Below, in pieces: positions 1 through 6,875 of a stretch of DNA of 20,526 bases. This stretch comes from Clostridia bacterium (GTDB lineage: Bacteria; Bacillota_A; Clostridia; Christensenellales; Aristaeellaceae). The stretch's first letter is position 1; the number at the start of each line of letters is the position of its first letter. Location of the stretch: contig JAFWQM010000046.1 of NCBI GenBank assembly GCA_017509065.1, positions 1 to 20,526 on the forward strand. Direction: 5' to 3'. A program made the translations under genes and the position numbers. The notes beneath the pieces are model-generated. The model did not search any database. It worked only from the letters and a program-made list of their open reading frames with translations, and was not told where the DNA came from.

Positions 1-66
1 AGGAACGAAACCGCAGGAATACTGGGGCCGAAGCGCTCGAAAAACAATCCGGTGGATTGTTTTTAG
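1..66 (+). other. Possible 3' end of an upstream reading frame, or non-coding repeat
   Basis: Frame 1 is open from the window edge to a TAG at 64-66 and would encode about 21 residues ending KNNPVDCF. The tail is encoded by the stem-loop at 40-64, so it may be a repeat that happens to be open rather than a real C-terminus. No start is visible inside the window. I cannot name a protein. It could equally be pure intergenic DNA. Confidence 0.2.
40..64. terminator. Perfect stem-loop with A-rich and T-rich arms (possible bidirectional terminator)
   Basis: An 11-bp perfect inverted repeat (40-50 against 54-64) closes on the three-base loop GGT. The outer part of the stem is A-rich on the left and T-rich on the right, so transcripts from either side would form a hairpin ending in U residues. 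This fits a bidirectional intrinsic terminator for a gene outside the window. The U residues are part of the stem rather than a separate tract, so the assignment is tentative. Confidence 0.45.
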
Positions 67-365
67 CGGAGGCCGGGCGGCAGCCCAGGGCCGAAGGATA
101 TTTCAAGGTTGAGTGACGCAGGATGGATCGATTTATCGCCTGCAGATAATTCATGTTTTAGTTGGGCGAGCAATAATATCAATCGTATACACCAGCTCAC
201 CTGAAAGGTTTTGGTTATATCCCAGCTGTTCCTTCTTCCCCGATGAACTGACAACAAAAAACAGAGAAAAACAATGAAATAGTGAGAAATAATTAAAAAT
301 AGTTAGAATGAGTGAGATAAATGAATAAAGGTCAAAGAATATCAGGAGTTTTAAATGCTTTTGAA
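67..365. other. Gene-free stretch upstream of hsp20
   Basis: From 67 to about 250 the sequence has mixed composition. A 64-codon minus-strand frame (63-257) runs through it, but it has no ribosome binding site and no recognisable domain. From about 250 to 365 it becomes very A-rich with short runs of A, typical of promoter-upstream DNA. One CtsR-like half site, GGTCAAA, lies at 330-336. I see no gene here. Confidence 0.5.
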
Positions 366-382
366 TTTGACTATCTTTGACT
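366..382 (-). promoter_or_regulatory. CtsR operator (heptad direct repeat) overlapping the hsp20 promoter
   Basis: Read on the minus strand the site is AGTCAAA-GAT-AGTCAAA, two identical heptads three bases apart. The published CtsR consensus is RGTCAAA-NAN-RGTCAAA, and every defined position matches. On the plus strand the heptads are TTTGACT at 366-372 and 376-382. The site covers the -35 hexamer and much of the spacer, where a bound repressor would block RNA polymerase. CtsR represses clp and other heat-shock genes in Firmicutes. No ctsR gene lies in the window. Confidence 0.88.
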
Positions 383-395
383 ATTGTTATATACT
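367..395 (+). promoter_or_regulatory. Sigma-A promoter of hsp20
   Basis: TTGACT (367-372) and TATACT (390-395) are separated by exactly 17 bases. Transcription would begin near 402 and give a leader of about 110 nt before the ATG at 512. The -35 hexamer is part of the first CtsR heptad. Confidence 0.82.
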
Positions 396-511
396 ACAGT
401 CACCGAACAGGGAAAGGAGATCGAAAGAAATCCTCCCCTGCCGGCAAAGAAAGAACAGAGAGCCCGAAACCGCCAGTCGGCGTAAGGCGCATTGAAATGG
501 AGGTTTGACTT

Positions 512-973
512 ATGAGTACTTATCTTCCTACTGTATTTGGAGAAAACCTGATGGATGTTTTTGACGATTTTGACCGCGCTTTCTTCCGCGGCTTCCCGCA
601 GACCGACCGCATGCTGTACGGCAAAAACGCCGGCCGCATGATGAAGACCGACGTGAAGGAAACCGACGAGGGCTATGAACTGGACGTGGAGCTGCCCGGC
701 TTCAAGAAGGATGAAATCAAGCTGGAGCTGAACAACGGGTATCTTACCATCTCCACCGAAAAGAGCCTGGAAAAGGAAGAGAAGAACCAGAAGGGCAAGG
801 TGCTGCGTCAGGAGCGCTATTCCGGCGCTATGCAGCGCAGCTTCTACGTGGGCGGCAATCTGACCGAGGAAGATGTCAAAGCGAAATACGAAAACGGCGT
901 TCTCAGCCTGACTGTGCCCAAGAAGGAAGCCAGAAAGGTTCCCGAAAAGAAGCAGATTCTGATCGAGGGCTAA
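512..973 (+). CDS. hsp20: Small heat-shock protein, Hsp20/alpha-crystallin family
   Basis: The product is a 153-residue ATP-independent cytoplasmic holdase that keeps unfolding proteins soluble until ATP-dependent chaperones refold them. An alpha-crystallin domain spans about residues 42-138, beginning near MKTDVKETDEGYELDVELPG and including the EKYENGVLSLTVPK-type beta strand close to its end. The C-terminal I-X-I anchor used for oligomer assembly is seen as ILI at residues 149-151. Length is normal for clostridial Hsp18/Hsp20 proteins. The start is supported by GGAGG at 499-503, eight bases before the ATG. The gene is monocistronic, with a CtsR-overlapped sigma-A promoter upstream and a hairpin terminator downstream, and it converges on birA. 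Heat induction through CtsR is therefore inferred from the operator, not shown. Confidence 0.97.
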   Translation: MSTYLPTVFGENLMDVFDDFDRAFFRGFPQTDRMLYGKNAGRMMKTDVKETDEGYELDVELPGFKKDEIKLELNNGYLTISTEKSLEKEEKNQKGKVLRQERYSGAMQRSFYVGGNLTEEDVKAKYENGVLSLTVPKKEARKVPEKKQILIEG

Positions 974-987
974 ATACAATCAACAGC

Positions 988-1025
988 GCAAGCCCGCCGG
1001 AGCGATCCGACGGGCTTGCTTTACT
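988..1025 (+). terminator. Rho-independent terminator after hsp20
   Basis: A 13-bp GC-rich stem with one mismatch (988-1000 against 1007-1019) closes on a six-base loop and is followed by a T-rich stretch (TTTACTTTTG). It lies between the convergent hsp20 and birA genes. It clearly serves hsp20; whether it also ends birA transcription is uncertain because the opposite strand lacks a good T tract. Confidence 0.85.
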
Positions 1026-1072
1026 TTTGTATTTCGGATATCATTGCTCGGAACAAAACGAAGCATGACCTG

Positions 1073-1837
1073 TCACAATCCCTCATATCCCTGACTTCCC
1101 AGGCTTACCTCCCCGGTACGGAGGACATAGGAACCGCTTTCGTCCGCAATCATCAGTCCGCCGTCATTGGCAACGCCCGTGACGCGGGCGTTTTTTTCCT
1201 GTCCGTCCTGGGTGTAGCGGATTTCCCTGCCGATGAGGGGCATGTGGGCGCGGTAATAGGTGATAGCTTCGTCGGTATCCAGCTTTTCCATCCCGTCCAG
1301 AAAATGGTCGGCTATTGTCCCAGCCAAGGCGAAGCGGTCAACGTCCTGATCCAGCGCCCCGGCAATGGCGGCTTCGAGGGGAAAACCGCCCGGCGGCGTT
1401 TTCAGGTTCACGCCGATGCCGACCACCACGCTGTTTTCAATGCGCTCCGCCAGAATACCGCAAACCTTTTTCCCGTTCAGGAACAGGTCGTTCACCCATT
1501 TGATTTTGGGCTGCAAGCCGGTCAGTTCCGCAATGGCTTTGCACACCGCTACGGCCGCTAATACGGTGATCTTCCCCGCGTCCGTGTCCTTCGGCGGGTC
1601 AACGAGCAGGCTCATATACAGCCCCGTTCCCGGCGGCGATACGAACCGCCTGCCCAGCCGCCCCCGGCCCGCTGTCTGGCTGTCCGCGGTCAGTACATAA
1701 GGCGCGGCAATCCTTCCTTCCCGCGCCCACTCCTTGAGCCGGGTGTTGGTGGAGTCCGTTTCGGACAGGGCCTGCACAGGAACGTCCGCCCAACGGGAGC
1801 CCATGCTTTCATGAATGATTTCTTCCAAGTGGTTCAT
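1073..1837 (-). CDS. birA: Biotin--[acetyl-CoA-carboxylase] ligase (catalytic-only BirA)
   Basis: The 254-residue enzyme makes biotinyl-AMP from biotin and ATP and transfers biotin to the lysine of biotin carboxyl carrier proteins. Visible motifs are the substrate-recognition SETDSTN near residues 25-31, the adenylate-binding GRGRLGR at 57-63 followed by SPPGTGLYMS, KWVND at 113-117 and GKKVCGIL with the catalytic lysine near 124. A small C-terminal domain follows from about residue 210. There is no N-terminal winged-helix domain, so this is a group I ligase that should not repress biotin genes. The ATG has only a weak GGAA ribosome binding site. Upstream lies the large repeat element at 1864-2308; no biotin genes are nearby. 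Confidence 0.93.
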   Translation of the reverse strand: MNHLEEIIHESMGSRWADVPVQALSETDSTNTRLKEWAREGRIAAPYVLTADSQTAGRGRLGRRFVSPPGTGLYMSLLVDPPKDTDAGKITVLAAVAVCKAIAELTGLQPKIKWVNDLFLNGKKVCGILAERIENSVVVGIGVNLKTPPGGFPLEAAIAGALDQDVDRFALAGTIADHFLDGMEKLDTDEAITYYRAHMPLIGREIRYTQDGQEKNARVTGVANDGGLMIADESGSYVLRTGEVSLGSQGYEGL

Positions 1838-1863
1838 GTTTCTGTTCCATCAATTGAATTATT

Positions 1864-2308
1864 GGGCACTTTAATACACTTGGGGGCTACGCTGGGGCTG
1901 TTCGCCCCAGACCCCAACCAGGGTCCTGAGGACCCTGGACCCGCACCTGGCGAAATAACGTTGTTGGGAATATCAACGGCCTCCGCCTGCCGCGCTGGGG
2001 CAACGAAAAGTTTGAGGGCTTCTGGCCCAAGAAAGCCTGGGAAAATCCGAGGGGGAAAGTAAACTTTCCCCTGCGGATTATTCCCTGGCTTTCTCCGGAT
2101 GCAAAGCATCCGGGTTGGCGGCTTCGCCGCCGGGCCAGAAGCACAACGGCGTCAAGTCAGACTTCCGCGTTCCTCTATGCATCAGCGGGAACCAAGCTGT
2201 TTTATACAATCATGCTGCTTCCGCTATTGAGGTCCAGGAGATGAAATCTCCTGGTGCAGGTGCACGAGGGCCGCATAGGCCCTCGCCCCGTAGTGTATTA
2301 AAGTGCCC
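1864..2308. repeat. Large nested-palindrome element with terminal inverted repeats, copy 1
   Basis: This 445-bp unit fills the gap between birA and the ROK-like gene. Its ends are a perfect 17-bp inverted repeat, 1864-1880 against 2292-2308 (GGGCACTTTAATACACT). Inside are many hairpins: 1892-1910; 1918-1938; an outer arm 2018-2028 against 2132-2142 (GCTTCTGGCCC) that encloses a long hairpin at about 2029-2094; 2234-2254; and 2265-2285. It has no convincing coding frame or ribosome binding site and is related to the element at 12399-12731. It resembles a non-autonomous MITE-like or REP-like unit; no clear target-site duplication was found. Confidence 0.85.
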
Positions 2309-2324
2309 TTTAAAAATGTTTCCT

Positions 2325-3698
2325 TCACACCTGCGGCAAGCTTGCTGCTGCCACACTCTGGCCGACGCGGCGGCTCTTTTCATCGGGGATATGGAGCTTG
2401 ACCTTCGCGGCCAGCTCGGGGAATTCCTTGTCCAGCACTTCCTGGGCCTTTTGCAGGATGATAGGCCCGCCGTCGCCGGAGGTAACGCGGCCCATGATGA
2501 GGATGTGGTCGATGTCGTAGAAGCGGCAGTACCAGGCCAGGGTGTAGCCGAAGTACGCGCCGATGGTCTCATAGATTTTCGCGGCTTCGGGATTGCCGGC
2601 AGCCATTTCCTTCTGCACGATTTTCAGCTTTTCAGCGGGGGACAGGCTTTCGTCCAAGTGAATCCCGGCGGCGGGGGCCAGCTTGATCACGCTGTCCTGG
2701 CTGAAATACTTGACGCCGCAGCCCCAGTCGCCGCTCCACTCGTCGGCCATGGAAGCGGGATTCGCGTCCACAGGGGCGAAGGCCAGCTCGTTCAGCCAGC
2801 CCGTGATGTTCATGTCCTTATCCACGTAGCCCGCGGCCTCGCTGGTGCCCATGGCGACGCCGAACACGTTGCCCGCGTTCAGTTCCATGGCCCCGGCCAG
2901 GGCGGTCACGTCGCCGTCGTTGGCCACCTCCAGCGGCGCGCCGATTTCCTTGGCCACGTCGATGTACATGGTCTTGACTTTTCGATTGAAGTCCTCCTTC
3001 GGCACTTTCAGGAACAGGGAGGCCACCATCACTTTGTTGTCGATGTACACGCCCGCGCTGGATACGCCGATGGCGTCCACCCGGGGCATGTGCTCGGCGG
3101 CGGTTTTCATGGCGGCCAGGATGCCGTCGTAGTGGTACTGGGGGTCGGAATTGGTCTTGGGGAACCAGACCACTTCCTCGGAGTAGATTGGCTCACCGTC
3201 GATCACGGCGGACACCTTACGGTCGCTGCCGCCCGCGTCAAAGCCGATACGGCAGCCGTCCAGGTGGCGGCCCACGCTGTTCGCGGAAGAGCGGGTGATC
3301 AAAACATCTTCAATCTTCGCCGCCTGCTCCACCTCGAAGGGGCGCTCGTACACGGTGGCCATGAAGTCCGCGTCAAAAGCGCGCTCGCCGCCCGCCCGGT
3401 ACGCGGTTTTCAGGTGGTCGTGGACTTCCTGGGAACCAAAGGTCACGATCTTCCAGCCGCCCCAGGCCCAGAGCAGGGTTTTCACCAGCCTGTCCAGCAG
3501 GGGTACGGTGCGCTCGTCTTTGCCGTCGGGGAAAATGCTCATTTGGTAATGCTCGCAGAAGCCCTGGTTCCGCAGGATCATCACTGCGAACGGCACGGCC
3601 AGGCCGCTGGCGGCCAGGTCTTTTTCATAGGCGCGGAGTTCCACTTCCAGGGGGCGGTAGCCGGGGTCGAGAGGCGCGGGGACTTTGAGTGTGTACAT
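2325..3698 (-). CDS. ROK-like sugar kinase/actin-fold ATPase domain protein
   Basis: The protein has 457 residues. Residues 150-455 show the ROK/hexokinase fold: a phosphate-1 loop at 152-158 (FDAGGSD), a catalytic-type NDGD at 260-263 (the ROK ENDANAAA position), and a second phosphate loop with GTS at 284-286. The usual ROK zinc motif (CXCGXXGCXE) is absent; only WGCG at 325-328 stands near that place. About 150 N-terminal residues precede the kinase domain, and I do not recognise them. ROK proteins are sugar kinases or sugar-sensing repressors. With no helix-turn-helix seen, a kinase-like role is more likely, but the substrate is unknown. The start at 3698 was chosen over an upstream in-frame ATG because AAAGGAGG lies seven bases or so before it, and the upstream extension runs into a repeat element. 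Confidence 0.75.
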   Translation of the reverse strand: MYTLKVPAPLDPGYRPLEVELRAYEKDLAASGLAVPFAVMILRNQGFCEHYQMSIFPDGKDERTVPLLDRLVKTLLWAWGGWKIVTFGSQEVHDHLKTAYRAGGERAFDADFMATVYERPFEVEQAAKIEDVLITRSSANSVGRHLDGCRIGFDAGGSDRKVSAVIDGEPIYSEEVVWFPKTNSDPQYHYDGILAAMKTAAEHMPRVDAIGVSSAGVYIDNKVMVASLFLKVPKEDFNRKVKTMYIDVAKEIGAPLEVANDGDVTALAGAMELNAGNVFGVAMGTSEAAGYVDKDMNITGWLNELAFAPVDANPASMADEWSGDWGCGVKYFSQDSVIKLAPAAGIHLDESLSPAEKLKIVQKEMAAGNPEAAKIYETIGAYFGYTLAWYCRFYDIDHILIMGRVTSGDGGPIILQKAQEVLDKEFPELAAKVKLHIPDEKSRRVGQSVAAASLPQV

Positions 3699-3772
3699 GG
3701 GGAGACCTCCTTTTTTGCATTTCTGAAAAAATGAACAGCGAAAAAAATATAAATGTATGCAGTGGGAACCTT

Positions 3773-3963
3773 CCAAAAGCCTTCCCCTTGAGGGGAAGGT
3801 GTCACGCGAAGCGTGACGAATGAGGTGATGAAGCAAATCGACTTGGAAGTAACTTGGTTTACACCCAGCTTATCACCTCATCAGTCAGGCGCGAATTGGC
3901 TCTGTGTTTCTCTCCATCTTGGTTCCGCGCCTGACAGCTTCCCCTCAAGGGGAAGCCTTTTGG
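3773..3963. repeat. CTTCCCCTTGAGGGGAAG repeat element, copy A
   Basis: A 191-bp unit bounded by inverted ends CCAAAAGCCTTCC (3773-3785) and its near-complement at 3951-3963. Each end folds on itself as a CCTTCCCCTTGAGGGGAAGG-type hairpin. Inside are a GTCACGC/GCGTGAC hairpin (about 3801-3817) and a GAGGTGAT/ATCACCTC pair around 3824 and 3875. It occupies most of the gap 3699-4047 between the ROK-like gene and the exported protein gene; the rest (3964-4047) shows nothing further. A shorter member is at 8261-8370. Confidence 0.85.
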
Positions 3964-4047
3964 TTACTCCTTTTCTTTTACACCTTTTTTGCAATTTTTT
4001 TACAGTAAGTAACTGAGCAACTACCACCCATCATCGTAAATCTGGGT

Positions 4048-4821
4048 TTATCCAAATGACTGCTCGTTAAAATAACATTCTTCAATCGTTCCATCCAATG
4101 CGTTGAGGTATACGGAATAATAATTGATCCTTGAATCTTCACCGGGGCAGAAAGTAACAATGTAATAACTGGACCTCAGATCATTAAAATTTGCATTGAA
4201 GATGACAACACAATGAAGTGCATTCTGATTGAGATTCGGAAATTTTCTTTGCAGCGCTTCTGCTGCGATTTCAACAGCCTTTTCTTCTGAAACCATGTTT
4301 ATGATGGCGGGAGAATGGGAATCTGAAACCATTTCTCCGGTTGTCAGCCCAATTCCATATTGATCGCGGAACAGAAACCCCTTGTTTATTCTTCCTAATA
4401 AACAAAGTATTGTGTTTTTGTCAATCGTTTGATGTTCGTCAACGCCGCTTTCATCATCTTCTGCCGAATATCGCTGCGTATCATGAAATGGATGCCCTTT
4501 CAAGAAGCAATCGTCCGTTGGATCGAAAGGAAGCTGATCGGTTATATGAGCGGTAAGAAAGTAGTATGTTTCGCCTGAAATAGAAATGGAACTGATTTCA
4601 GGATTCATGGTCAGCTGATCAGGATTCAGCTGGAATCCATTCAGAAGGAAATAATATGTGTGTCCCTGCTGCCGACATTCTTCCATCGACAGATACAGTT
4701 TTGTTTCAAAGGATTGTTCATTCCAAATATACAATGGAGTTGAAGAGACTGTTTGGGCTTGGGATATGATACACAGGCACAGGATAACGAAAAGACTCCT
4801 TAGCAGGATACGTTTCCTCAT
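4048..4821 (-). CDS. AT-rich exported protein of unknown function
   Basis: The 257-residue product begins with a signal peptide: basic MRKRILLR, then hydrophobic SLFVILCLCII, then a likely signal peptidase I site after SQA or AQT near residues 22-25. No lipobox with a small residue before cysteine is present. The mature part is polar and rich in Asp, Glu and Tyr. A segment EEKAVEIAAEALQRKFPN, then strand-like SYYIVTF and NYYSVYLNALDGTI, resembles a PepSY-type alpha-beta layout, but this is only a weak impression. A GGAAGGAA ribosome binding site lies about nine bases before the ATG. The gene is clearly more AT-rich than its neighbours, and it starts only 53 bp after the glycosyltransferase, so it may be co-transcribed with that gene. 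Function is not recognised. Confidence 0.8.
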   Translation of the reverse strand: MRKRILLRSLFVILCLCIISQAQTVSSTPLYIWNEQSFETKLYLSMEECRQQGHTYYFLLNGFQLNPDQLTMNPEISSISISGETYYFLTAHITDQLPFDPTDDCFLKGHPFHDTQRYSAEDDESGVDEHQTIDKNTILCLLGRINKGFLFRDQYGIGLTTGEMVSDSHSPAIINMVSEEKAVEIAAEALQRKFPNLNQNALHCVVIFNANFNDLRSSYYIVTFCPGEDSRINYYSVYLNALDGTIEECYFNEQSFG

Positions 4822-4874
4822 TACATCAAATTCCTTCCTTCAATGTGCAGATTGATATGCCATTCCATGATCTA

Positions 4875-5891
4875 TCAGTTAAACCCAAAAATCTTCTGCG
4901 CCACCTTATATCCCCCGATGATGAAGGCGCGTCCGCCCTTGCCGGGGAGGTTGACCAGGCGGCCCATGAGGCGGCGGCGAAGGGTGTTGTAGACCTTGGG
5001 ATTCTGTTCTTGAATATAATGCCAGAGTTCTTCTTTCTTTTTCAGGTTTTCGTCCGTGCCGCTCTTGATGAGCAGGATAGAAGAAACGGTGGTGACGATT
5101 TCCAGGTAATTGAGCATATACTTGCGCTTGTGGATGTCCTGGACGGCGTAGGGGTCGGCCTCGCTGACCAGCAGGCGGTTCACCTGCAGCGCCTGGTCGA
5201 TGCGGCGGATCATTACCTGCTCCTGCACGGACTGGTCGTCGCGGCCGATGAAGTAGTGGTAGAAATTGACGTTCAGATAGTACATCTTTTCCACGTTTTT
5301 GAGGGGAATATACACGTACAGCTCGTCCACGTAGAAGGTGTGTTTTGGCAGCGTCATGCCGCAGTCCCGCAGAAGCTGGGTGCGGTAGATGACCGAGTGC
5401 ATCAGCATATACTGCCCCTTGCGGAAATGCCTTGTTTCCTCCCAGCCGAACACCCGGTGCTGGGGCAGGGCGTGATGGTAGCTCATGGTGTGCTTGTGCA
5501 GGGCGTCCACCTTGTCGTAGATGTAGTTGCTTACCAGCATGTCGATCTGTTTTTCCGGCGCGGCGAACCCCCGCAGACATTCCATCACCTTGGGATACGC
5601 CTCAGCATCCACCCAGTCGTCGGAGTCCACGACCTTGAAATACAGGCCGGTTGCGTTTTGCAGGCCGGTCATCACCGCGTCGCCGTGGCCGCCGTTTTCC
5701 TTGTGGATGGCCCGCACGATGCCGGGATATTTCCGCTCGAATTCGTCGGCGATCTTCGCGGTATCGTCCTTTGAGCCGTCGTCCACGATCAGGATCTCTA
5801 CCTCGTCCCCGCCCGGCAGCAGGGATTCCACCGCATGATGCAAATAGTCCTGGGAATTGTAGCTGGGAATGGCGATGGACAACAGCTTCAT
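4875..5891 (-). CDS. Family 2 glycosyltransferase (GT-A fold)
   Basis: The 338-residue enzyme is predicted to transfer a sugar from a nucleotide donor to an envelope or exopolysaccharide acceptor on the cytoplasmic side. The N-terminal GT-A domain shows MKLLSIAIPSYN, the nucleotide-binding DDGS at 37-40, HKENGGHGDAVMTGL at 63-77, and the metal-binding DSDDW at 89-93. A PFYVDELY-like stretch (HTFYVDELYVY) falls where the catalytic acidic residue is expected. No membrane segment is obvious. GGGAG stands eight bases before the ATG. A sigma-A-like promoter lies at 5923-5951, divergent from the xpaC-telA cluster. No other polysaccharide gene is adjacent, so the acceptor is unknown. Confidence 0.94.
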   Translation of the reverse strand: MKLLSIAIPSYNSQDYLHHAVESLLPGGDEVEILIVDDGSKDDTAKIADEFERKYPGIVRAIHKENGGHGDAVMTGLQNATGLYFKVVDSDDWVDAEAYPKVMECLRGFAAPEKQIDMLVSNYIYDKVDALHKHTMSYHHALPQHRVFGWEETRHFRKGQYMLMHSVIYRTQLLRDCGMTLPKHTFYVDELYVYIPLKNVEKMYYLNVNFYHYFIGRDDQSVQEQVMIRRIDQALQVNRLLVSEADPYAVQDIHKRKYMLNYLEIVTTVSSILLIKSGTDENLKKKEELWHYIQEQNPKVYNTLRRRLMGRLVNLPGKGGRAFIIGGYKVAQKIFGFN

Positions 5892-5922
5892 AGCATCATC
5901 TCCCGTATACAGTTCTCATCAT

Positions 5923-5951
5923 ATTATACACTATTTCTAATCAAGTTTGAA
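5923..5951 (-). promoter_or_regulatory. Promoter of the glycosyltransferase gene
   Basis: On the minus strand TTCAAA (5951-5946) and TATAAT (5928-5923) are 17 bases apart. The -10 hexamer is perfect, the -35 matches four of six. It leaves a short leader of about 25 nt before the ATG at 5891. Confidence 0.65.
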
Positions 5952-5984
5952 GATACTTTTTCATTTTCCTCTCATAATTACGCA

Positions 5985-6013
5985 TTGAAAAGGAAGGATA
6001 AATGTGGTATACT
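5985..6013 (+). promoter_or_regulatory. Sigma-A promoter of the xpaC-telA-lemA cluster (distal)
   Basis: TTGAAA (5985-5990) and TATACT (6008-6013) are spaced by 17 bases. Each hexamer differs from consensus at one position. The leader to the first gene would be about 125 nt. It is divergent from the glycosyltransferase promoter 35 bp away. Confidence 0.75.
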
Positions 6014-6102
6014 GTTTCCCGAACGAAAAGGCGGCGAAATGTCGCTTTGAGCGGCGAAAACGTATGATTCGGCAAAGACATGTTGCGTTTCATCCCGAAT
6101 TT

Positions 6103-6110
6103 GCTATACT
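6103..6110 (+). promoter_or_regulatory. Possible second, extended -10 promoter of the cluster
   Basis: TATACT at 6105-6110 is preceded by a G-C that gives the extended -10 form TGCTATACT (6102-6110). The best -35 candidate, TTGCGT at 6083-6088, is poor. It would give a leader of about 28 nt ahead of the GGGGGAGG ribosome binding site and could act as a proximal start. Confidence 0.45.
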
Positions 6111-6143
6111 TTTCCCGCAGTCAATCGAAAGGGGGAGGAAACA

Positions 6144-6821
6144 ATGCAGCAGAACAGGAAGAACGACACCAAGGCTTATGTGATCTCCTTTATCGCCATG
6201 GGCGCCGTGGTCGCGCTGTATTCCCTGATTTTTCCCATGTACCGCTGGCAGCATTATCTGATCGTGGCGGGCATCGCCCTGCTGGTAGGCCGGGTCGTGT
6301 TTATTATGGCGCAGGGCTTGGACACCTCCAAGGAAGCGCCCGTGCAGCAGCCCATTCCCAAGACAGGCGACAGCGCCGTGGACAGCCTGGTGGAAAAGGG
6401 ACAGGAAATGCTGGCTGAGATCAGGAAGGAAAACGACCTGATTCCCGACGCCCAGCTGACCGATCAGATGAATCAGCTGGATAAGGTGTCGAACCAGATT
6501 TTCCATACCGTGGCCGAGCATCCCGAGAAAGCGCCGCAGATTCGCCGGTTTATGGATTATTACCTGCCCACCACCCTGAAAATGCTGACCGGCTACCGCA
6601 AGATGGACGAGCGGGAGGTCAAAGGCGCGAATGCCAACGAAACCCGCGCGCAGATCCGCGACGCCATGAACACCGTGCTGAAAGCCTTCGACAAGCAGCT
6701 GGACGCTCTGTACCAGGATGAAATGCTGGACATTTCCACCGACATCGACGTGATGGAAACCATGCTGCGCCAAGACGGGCTGATCGAGAACGGCGTGAAA
6801 AGCCAAGCTCAAGCGAAATAA
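6144..6821 (+). CDS. xpaC: XpaC-like membrane protein (5-bromo-4-chloroindolyl phosphate hydrolysis family)
   Basis: The 225-residue protein has two N-terminal membrane segments, about residues 11-31 and 36-55, then a soluble helical domain. The DYYLPTTLKMLTGYRKM stretch (about 133-149) followed by a DKQLDALYQDEMLDISTDIDVMETML helix is typical of the XpaC family (PF10112). Despite the name, enzymatic hydrolysis of the indolyl phosphate is not established for the family; it is best read as a membrane-associated partner of TelA. The same xpaC-telA order occurs in Bacillus (xpaC-yaaN). GGGGGAGG (about 6131-6138) precedes the ATG. It is the first gene of the plus-strand cluster, downstream of one or two promoters. 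A repeat hairpin (6876-7035) separates it from telA. Confidence 0.86.
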   Translation: MQQNRKNDTKAYVISFIAMGAVVALYSLIFPMYRWQHYLIVAGIALLVGRVVFIMAQGLDTSKEAPVQQPIPKTGDSAVDSLVEKGQEMLAEIRKENDLIPDAQLTDQMNQLDKVSNQIFHTVAEHPEKAPQIRRFMDYYLPTTLKMLTGYRKMDEREVKGANANETRAQIRDAMNTVLKAFDKQLDALYQDEMLDISTDIDVMETMLRQDGLIENGVKSQAQAK

Positions 6822-6875
6822 GCTTCCACAACTATAGGGGATGAATAGGAAACAACAAAGCACTATTTCCTATTT

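Noticed and set aside
63..257. A 64-codon minus-strand frame at the window start
   Set aside because: No ribosome binding site and its end overlaps the stem-loop. It is more likely repeat DNA than a gene.
371..979. A 202-codon minus-strand open frame opposite hsp20
   Set aside because: It covers the promoter, leader and whole hsp20 gene on the other strand and has no domain or ribosome binding site. It is a shadow of the alpha-crystallin frame.
1834..2144. Several 80-90 codon frames on both strands between birA and the ROK-like gene
   Set aside because: They fall inside the palindromic repeat element, are rich in Pro/Gly from the GC hairpins, and lack ribosome binding sites.
1864..2308. CRISPR array or tandem repeat
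   Set aside because: The repeats are inverted hairpins of unequal size, not direct repeats with regular spacers, and no cas gene is present.
2115..3734. A 539-codon plus-strand open frame antisense to the ROK-like gene
   Set aside because: It has no ribosome binding site or domain and is His/Val/Gly-rich in the way seen for antisense frames of GC-rich genes. The minus-strand frame carries clear ROK motifs.
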